Shown here: in pieces, positions 35,420-41,668 of the stretch
Position numbering within the stretch: position 1 is the first letter of the stretch
How the letters are laid out: the number at the start of each line of letters is the position of its first letter
DNA from: Stereum hirsutum FP-91666 SS1
Taxonomy: Eukaryota > Basidiomycota > Agaricomycetes > Russulales > Stereaceae
Assembly: GCF_000264905.1 (NCBI RefSeq)
Contig: NW_006763134.1
Location: 2,716,763-2,758,430, forward strand
DNA: 41,668 nucleotides
Direction: 5' to 3'
Made by a program: the position numbers and the translations under genes
The notes under the pieces: generated by a model
What the model saw: the letters and a program-made list of their open reading frames with translations, nothing else
What the model was told of the DNA's origin: nothing
Database searches by the model: none

Positions 35420-35698
35420 ATCTTCGACAGTACGACGATATCACGTCGTTACATCGCTACCCTCATCCTTTTCCGCAAACGTCTAACGGGTCATCTCGTT
35501 CGTCTCCTCGAGGCTATCCTCGTGCACAAGAACTGTTCGCCTTGCCTCCCTCATGAATTCCGTCAAACATCCCCTCCATTTGTCACATTGGTCACTGAAA
35601 TGACGACTCCTTGCGTTATTCCTTCCCTAGTTGACCTCACTCCCGTCTCTCCCATCTCTCTCACCATCCTAGCTTACGCATTCGACCAGAACTTTTAA
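35420..35698 (+). other. Open, gene-like exon fragment of unknown family
   Basis: An uninterrupted frame of 92 codons without an ATG, preceded by an in-frame TGA and ending in TAA. It encodes a leucine-rich helix (around RRYIATLILFRKRLTGHLVR) and then a loop rich in proline and serine, ending ISLTILAYAFDQNF. This composition is protein-like. The pieces around it do not extend it, so it may be an exon of a broken gene, possibly decayed like the COG3 relic downstream. Confidence 0.3.
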
Positions 35699-36249
35699 AC
35701 ACAATCCACTCTCACATCCTCCACCTTTCTTGCCTCGCCGCCGCGCACTTCTCTTCGCTTCTCTAAGTTCTCTAGCTCGGTATTCCTCAGTGCCACAAAA
35801 CTCGGGGCCAGAGACTGTAAGCTCTTCTGCACGTTCGGAAGGACCAGAGTCGCAGTGTTCGAATCACAGCAGTGGAGGTGATGGGGGATGGACGGTGGAG
35901 TCAATAATCAGGGAACGGCTAGTCTTTCAGGTCGTCGACTTACGAGTGGGTTCCCTAGCAAACGAGATGAGTTGTCAGCGCAGGACACCACGATGCGAGT
36001 ATAACAGCATAATGGACAGGAAAACGAATGGACAAGGACAAAGGAGAATGGTCGGATCGGTCGTATCGACCTTCCGGTAGCTCGAGGGCCATTGCATTTC
36101 CTCCCTATACACATTCCGTCGGAAGTACCCAGGAGATTGCCGCGAGCGGGGAACAATGCATCCTACATAGTGATGCATGTATCGATTACTCGACTGGTCC
36201 AGTAAAAGGCGAAATGGATATATCATATATGGGGTGTGGAGGCCTACGA

Positions 36250-36429
36250 TCACATTGTGAGAGCACAGACGCACAGACAGGAAGCGAGAAGCAGGTCTCG
36301 TCGCGGCCACGTAGGACCCGTCGCATCCGCAACGCAGGGTATCTCTTCATACATACTTGATTGCACCGAAAGGAAAGCAGCCAACGAAAGCAGGAGGAAG
36401 AGTAAAGTAAGCGAAACACGACTGACCAT
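36250..36429 (-). other. Possible small secreted peptide frame
   Basis: Starting at ATG 36429 this frame gives 59 aa with a strong N-terminal hydrophobic run (VSLTLLFLLLSLAAFLSV), like a signal peptide. Four cysteines follow. There is no paralogue in the window and no supporting splice structure, so it may be chance. Confidence 0.2.
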
Positions 36430-37680
36430 GCATTTTGAGGCTAACATCAGCGTAGCCCGATGTCTGCCTATTACCCGACGTCGTTCTAAGTTACACGATC
36501 CCTAATTCGTCGCCACACTAACACTCTAATTTGATCCTTCGGTGTCGCACACTGCGTGCAAGAGGTGGAGGGAGGCTATTACGATTGGGGGAGATGCATC
36601 ACGTTTGAGTTAGAGTATGGTTGGACGAGATAGAGCGGTGGTGAGGCTGAGGGCCCAAAGGGGAGTCGCGACTGCGGAATCGACGAAGCAAGAGGAGCAG
36701 ACAGAGAAAGCGTGATGCATCGCACCGGGTACGGTTATAGGAGGCGCGGAGAGTGTGGTAGCTGCTTGAAACTGACGCTGAAGAGAAGTACTGATATATT
36801 AGGAGGGGCGATGTCGACAGTGAAGAGCATCGGGTCGGGAAAGAAGAAAAACAAGCACACACCAAGCGCCGAAAAAGAGTAGGATCATTAATAATACGAC
36901 CTATTGACTGAGATGAGTCCACGATCTCAACGATTGAGCAGCGGGTGGTGGGATGTCCAGGAGAAAGAAACAGAGTAGATCTTGCAAGTTCGAGGCAAGG
37001 AGAGGTTCTAATTCGGGGTCGACGGCGGGAGATTTTTGGTGCCACATCTAGAGATAAGATTAGATGGTCGAGTGATAACTTTACATTGAACATCGACGTC
37101 TCCCAGCCTCTCCCAGCCCTTGCCATCCCTCAACCACTTCACCGACCTTAACATCCTGCTAATCACGGCCAATATCTCCATATTATCACGGTAGCCTACT
37201 GAGCACGAAATGCGAACGCACTCACAACGGAAGTGAATGACGACGCGTCCATCCGGCCGGGGAGGTGCGCTACCTCACGCACCTGCTCAGAGCCATGAAA
37301 GAGCAAACCGTCCATCTCGCTCGAAGCGTTAGAGTCCATGGCAATACTCTGGGAGCTCGAGGATTTGAGAGTAGTAGCCGTGTAAAATGGGCTTGATACA
37401 TACTCGTTGCCGTTCAAGGTCCGTCTCGTGACACTTTGTCTCTCCTCTTCAGAGCTGACGCTGCACAACGGTGAATAGTTTACGGTGGGGGGAAGTGTGC
37501 TCCTCAGGATCAGTATCCCTCAGTTTCGTGAAAGTATCACCTCCATCGCGATGGTCAACACTGTGCATTCCCTTCTCCATAAGCTCCACCTTCGCCCGCT
37601 CTCCCTGTCTCTCTGCAACATCCACACCCACGACCCCACACCCACACCCACATATCCGTCCCATCGTACCTATAGGATCC

Positions 37681-40600
37681 CCGCAGTTTTTCTACGACTA
37701 GTTTGCACTCCTCGATAGGTTGCTAGTGCATAGCTAGGAGTCGCGTTTTTAGGAAACATCTGGGATAGTTTGAGGTTTAGGCGGGCGTTTTTGAGATATT
37801 AGTGAGGAGGGTAGAGGCAGTCTACGCCGAGGTTGAAGGGATGGTAAAGAGGTGCAGGAGTGGAGGAGGGGCGGAGGAGCTCGTAGGAGACCTGACATTG
37901 GTCGTTGGGAGGTGGGATTCTCCTCCAGGATTGTGTTGCGTGCGTACTGAACTTGACACGACTTTGGCTCATGTAGGACCTGTTGGTGAAGCAGCAGGAA
38001 ATGATCGGAACGAGACTCGATTATTCTCGGTAGTAGCAGCGCGCGACGAGGATGTTCAACAATCCGGGAGACTCGCTCGTCCTCCGGACCGATTTCCTAC
38101 ACATGGTCGAACGCGTCGATGTCGACATCGACTTTCTCAAGGCCCACGTACGTTCTTCTCCTTCTCACTCTCTTCCTTGCCCGGGATTCGTTCTGATTAC
38201 TGACTCCGTCTGAATGTAGCGCCACTCTCTCGAAGCAAAGCTCAACTTCCTTCGCTTCGAACCGTGTATGATTCGCGCGATGCCGTTCGTCAAGATGCTT
38301 TTCGTCGCGTCTCTATGTGCACTCATGCTGCTTCTCACACGGCCATCATCTGAAAAGGTATGCTCTTTCCATCAAGCCCATAGTATCTTCGCAACACTTT
38401 CTATGCCACACTACCCCCCGTCCACTCCCTTGGATCCCCTCCCAGTTTATTTTAGCGCTGACTAATAACATCCATTCATCATCGTAACACAGGGAGTCTA
38501 GTCGATAGCAACACAACATCTCCATACTCGCTTCCAGTCCATCTCCCATCCAATGGCTCCGGTCGTCTCCTCTCCGAGCTTGAGCGTCGAGCAGCATCGC
38601 ATCTCAACCAATTCGTTGCCTTGTCGCAGGTACGTACGCCTCCTTCCTCCACACTCTACGTTATCATTTTATCTGCGAATTTGTTGTCCACTTTCTTCGT
38701 GCCATTAAGACGTCAGACGTGGGCGCCACATTCCTCCTTGCTGGAGTTCGTACTTTTCGACATAAATGCTGATGCGAATTCATGGTTTCTTGATCTAGGA
38801 GTGTCACACGGCGTATTTTGCGGCGAGGAAAGTGATCGTGGTGAGAAAGTTGGAGGTGCAGTTGAGGTCCTCGAGGTGGTGCGCCCTCTCTTCGTCCTTC
38901 TTCGCCGTCCGTCCTATTCCCTATGTCGAAAATTCGAGACCATTTCAGCCGTGTTGGATGAGAAAGTGGCTGACAGTGTTACTTTCGAAGCATATACACT
39001 CCCCGTTCCACTTTGAACGACTATCGGGAACGTCAATAACTGCAGTCACGAATGCGTACCTTGTCGACGAACGGACGCACGGACGAATAGGAGGACGTTG
39101 AATGGATGGCCTGGCCTGAATGTATATGGGTGTGGGAACAGACGAGGGCGGCATGGAGTTGTCTGAAGTAGTTCTTCACGGAGAACTGGGATCCCCATCG
39201 GTCTCTTCTCGATTTCGGGAAAGAGGAACTCTGGTTCGTCTCTTCCACGAGGCATTGATCTCGTTCCGTCCCGCCTTTTCCCTGTAATGAAGCAATTCGT
39301 GCTTCTACGATCGTTTCGTTGGTCGCTGAAAGGATCCATCTCCGTCTATCAGTGCTTCCTACCACACTTACCCCCTTCCTCCCTCCCTCCTTCGTCATTC
39401 TTGACAAACTATCTAGATACCACCCCGCCATTTCGCCCCTATCACGGACACCCGAACTCTACGAACCCATTCTACCCGCGGGCTCGGCCCGTGCGCCCAA
39501 CCAATCATACGACCAACGTCCTCAACTGATGCATCGAAACACACGCAATCAACCTACCAATCGACGCACTTAATCGACAAACTGTCCACCTTCCCACCGA
39601 AAAACAACTCGCACACGCAAGCATACACACAATCACCAAACGAAGCAACCAGAACGCTTACCTCCAAACCCCTCGCGGCTATCACTACGACGAGCTACGT
39701 CCTCGTATCCTACACGAACAAAGACTCCGCGTGCTCTGTGAGGTATGCACCGTCTGCACTTGATGGACCATCGCTGCTGTGGAGGACGAGGGATCCGGAC
39801 TCCCACAGCATCCGGCTCAGGTTCCGATGATTCGTTAGATCTCCTTTCGGGGTGTCCGAGGAATGAGAATTCAAGAGTGCGGGGAGGTATGATAGACAGG
39901 ATGAGGGCGAAGGGAGATAACGACGGGAGCGAGAAGGGATTGGGCGATGATGCCGCAGGATGCACAGTCGAGATTGTTGTTCAAGGCGTAGAGCGTGCTG
40001 TGGAGTGTGCTTTGGTAGTTCGTTCCCTGTTCTCGGACGGAGGATATTGATTGGCCGGACGGTGGGCGAGAGCGAGAAGTGAGCAACAAAGTTAGTCTTT
40101 TCTTTTTTGCGTATGTCCACGTCCATGTCCACATCCGGGGACTGATTTTATTCAATTCGTCCTGCCCTGTTTCGTTCCATGGCCTTAGGCCCGAACGAAA
40201 CGAACCTCACCGTGAAAGGCAAAGAGGCGGACGCGATAGATCTGGGTGTAAGCCAGAACTTCCAGCTTTCGGAAGCGACGAGGGGGGATGTATACTTCAC
40301 ATCCGACGGCGAAGAAGACGGTGTGGTTTGGGCTCAGTTGTCTGACTTCGTGCAGGTGTGTTTCTTCAACTGTCTGTCAATCCGTTTCCTTTTCATGGAT
40401 TCTTGTGTCGATGCGTGCGGATCATGAGGCTGAGCTGACACTTTTTCCTGTTGTATGTTGGGGTGTGCGGATATGTTAGCCAGCGACCTGCTCTAACTTC
40501 GCACAGGCTGCCCTCAATCTCGGTCGTTTATCGCTAATCACCGCGTCCGAACTCATCAAATCACAAGCAGTTATCGTTACCTTTGCACTTACATCCGTAC

Positions 40601-40942
40601 TAGAAATCAAATCCTAGATCTCTCCGTCGAAATCACACGCAAGATGGCAATCACAATACCCAACTAACTCCTCGCCACCACCGCCACCTCCACGCCCCCT
40701 ACAAGTTCCTCCTCAAACCAAACCAAAACTTCCCTCACAGGCACAGGGTCGGGAGTAGATATAGCAGATGGACGGGCACGAATGAGCCTAGGAGAAGAGC
40801 TCGACATGGTGTGGTTTCTTGTGAGACCTTTCCTGATATTGAGGGAAAGATAGTGAGACGGTTTGAAGAGCTCATGACGAGGTCGGATGCAGACAGTGTC
40901 ACGACGGTTGCGGGGGTGAAAGGTGTTGCTGATATGTCTTAA
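37681..40942 (+). pseudogene. COG3: Decayed copy of COG3, conserved oligomeric Golgi complex subunit 3
   Basis: Segments matching COG3 (Sec34) occur in the right order on one strand but are broken. At 37681 PQFFYD is followed by TAG where the family has tryptophan, then FALLDRLLVHS and TAG at 37735. At 37977-38147 NNPGDSLVLRTDFLHMVERV and DFLKAH are preceded by two TAG codons at 38031-38036. At 38220-38357 the CMIRAM-FVKMLFVASL-AL block is intact. At 38493 a TAG at 38499 comes before QHLHTRFQSIS, then a frameshift before LLSELERRAASH. Further on are ECHTAYFAARK (38799), YDELRPRILHEQRLRVLCEV (from 39686) and QDAQSRLLFKA plus TAG (39990 region). Then come AQLSDFVQ (40334) and a LITASELIKS block (40530). 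The last piece is a frameshifted C-terminus ending at TAA 40942. COG3 serves retrograde Golgi vesicle tethering. The part before the C-terminus is also too short, which implies deletion. A functional copy is expected elsewhere; poor assembly is the alternative. Confidence 0.75.
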
Positions 40943-41668
40943 TTTGGATGGAGGAAGACAAATGGTTTTGTAGGGGGAGCGAGGTTATTGTACTTGTAGG
41001 TAGAGAGGTAGGAGTGTTAATTGGAGGAAATCCAGCGGGAGTCATGACATATTACGAGTACAAATCAAGAATGAGTGCCACAAATTGCCGAAAGGGTTTA
41101 CTGATGTATACACCGTAACTCTTGTGTCGCCATTCAACATAGTGTGGAACCCGAAAAGAGGAAACAGACACACACACCAGCGTAAAGAGAGACAGCAAGT
41201 CGCCAAGGGAAGAGCGCAAATGACTTGAAAATGTCACGTGGAGACTGATATAACCGTGGGAAAATAGGGCAGAAAATCGATTTTTTTCGGGTATTTTATG
41301 TGTATTTTTGAGTCGGACGTGGAGAGTGGAATGAAGGCGTAAGATAAATGATGGAGCGAGGGTCGAAGGTTGGTTTTGAGCGTGTTGATGTGAAAAATAT
41401 GACAGAGACGGTTGTGAGCGGTTTGGATAAGGTTGAGTGGGCGTGACGGGAGGGTGGGAAGGATGTGTTTGACGTGTTGGTGGAATAGGGTGTGTTCGTG
41501 ATGTTTTCGAGGTGTGGGAAGGTTGTGAAGACGAAATTTGAGCGTCGGAGATGGATAAGTGGAGAGAGACGTATGTGAGACGTAAGAAATTGGGTAGAGT
41601 CAACGTGAGCGGAAATACGAGCGTGTGGGGTAGGTCGTGGTGTGTGTGTCGACATGGACGAGACGTGG
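40943..41668. other. Window edge, nothing assigned
   Basis: Beyond the COG3 relic the sequence is purine-rich on the plus strand. The long minus-strand frames at 41052-41603 and 41296-41655 are proline/threonine/histidine-rich and overlap in different frames, as expected from base composition rather than coding. No gene is supported. Confidence 0.35.

Larger units (their letters stand above)
32825..37680. other. 4.9-kb stretch with coding-like scraps, no confident gene
   Basis: I found no complete gene. Minus-strand frames at 33548-33808 and 34149-34457 have a composition like exons of small membrane proteins but no joinable partners. From about 34900 the plus strand becomes C-rich and pyrimidine-rich, with proline/serine-rich frames (34827-35213, 35730-36080). 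These look more like a diverged coding sequence than intergenic DNA. Two pieces within it are listed separately. The stretch just before 37681 should correspond to the N-terminus of the COG3 relic, but I cannot recognise it. Confidence 0.35.

Noticed and set aside
41052..41655. Two long proline/threonine/histidine-rich minus-strand frames at the window edge
   Set aside because: They overlap in different frames and follow from the purine-rich plus strand; no domain seen.

Overview
The window reads as genomic DNA of a filamentous basidiomycete, most likely an Agaricomycete. Genes carry many short GT..AG introns, mostly 45-80 nt. The recognisable families are typical of that group: DUF6533 and DUF6534 multi-pass proteins, MYND zinc-finger proteins, an F-box protein, and a fungal four-helix-bundle (MLKL_NTD/HeLo-like) protein. 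I saw no bacterial operons, rRNA, convincing tRNA or CRISPR array. All gene models were spliced by hand from reading frames and splice sites.

Left part (1-9 kb): two small secreted proteins with the same six-cysteine pattern and the same three-exon structure are transcribed divergently (1422-1796 minus; 3408-3756 plus), each with a TATA box. A spliced 205-aa membrane protein of unknown family follows (4570-5344). Next is a stand-alone helical-bundle protein of the type found at the N-terminus of fungal NLR/cell-death proteins (6421-7275 minus).

Middle (9-25 kb): an intact 570-aa MYND-finger protein (9119-11199), an intronless F-box protein (11872-13401 minus), a gene-poor stretch, and an 11-exon DUF6533 protein (16926-18611). 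A seven-helix-type membrane protein gene (19119-21865 minus) is interrupted inside an exon by a roughly 1.1-kb inverted-repeat element with an assembly gap at its centre. Removing the element and one copy of its 3-bp target duplication restores the frame exactly. A second MYND-finger gene (22862-24946 minus) is a paralogue of the first, with the same seven-exon plan in inverted orientation.

Right part (25-41.7 kb): a very proline-rich 938-aa protein with a C-terminal double CxxC motif resembling yeast Hua1 (25586-28837 minus), a DUF6534 membrane protein (30593-32824 minus), and a region with only coding-like scraps. Last is a collinear but heavily broken copy of the Golgi tethering subunit COG3 (37681-40942 plus).

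Apart from the COG3 relic and perhaps the proline-rich gene, the content is accessory: secreted cysteine-rich proteins, lineage-specific membrane families, a cell-death-type module, duplicated MYND genes and a recent transposon hit. Nothing suggests these genes form one pathway; the region looks like a fast-evolving accessory block.
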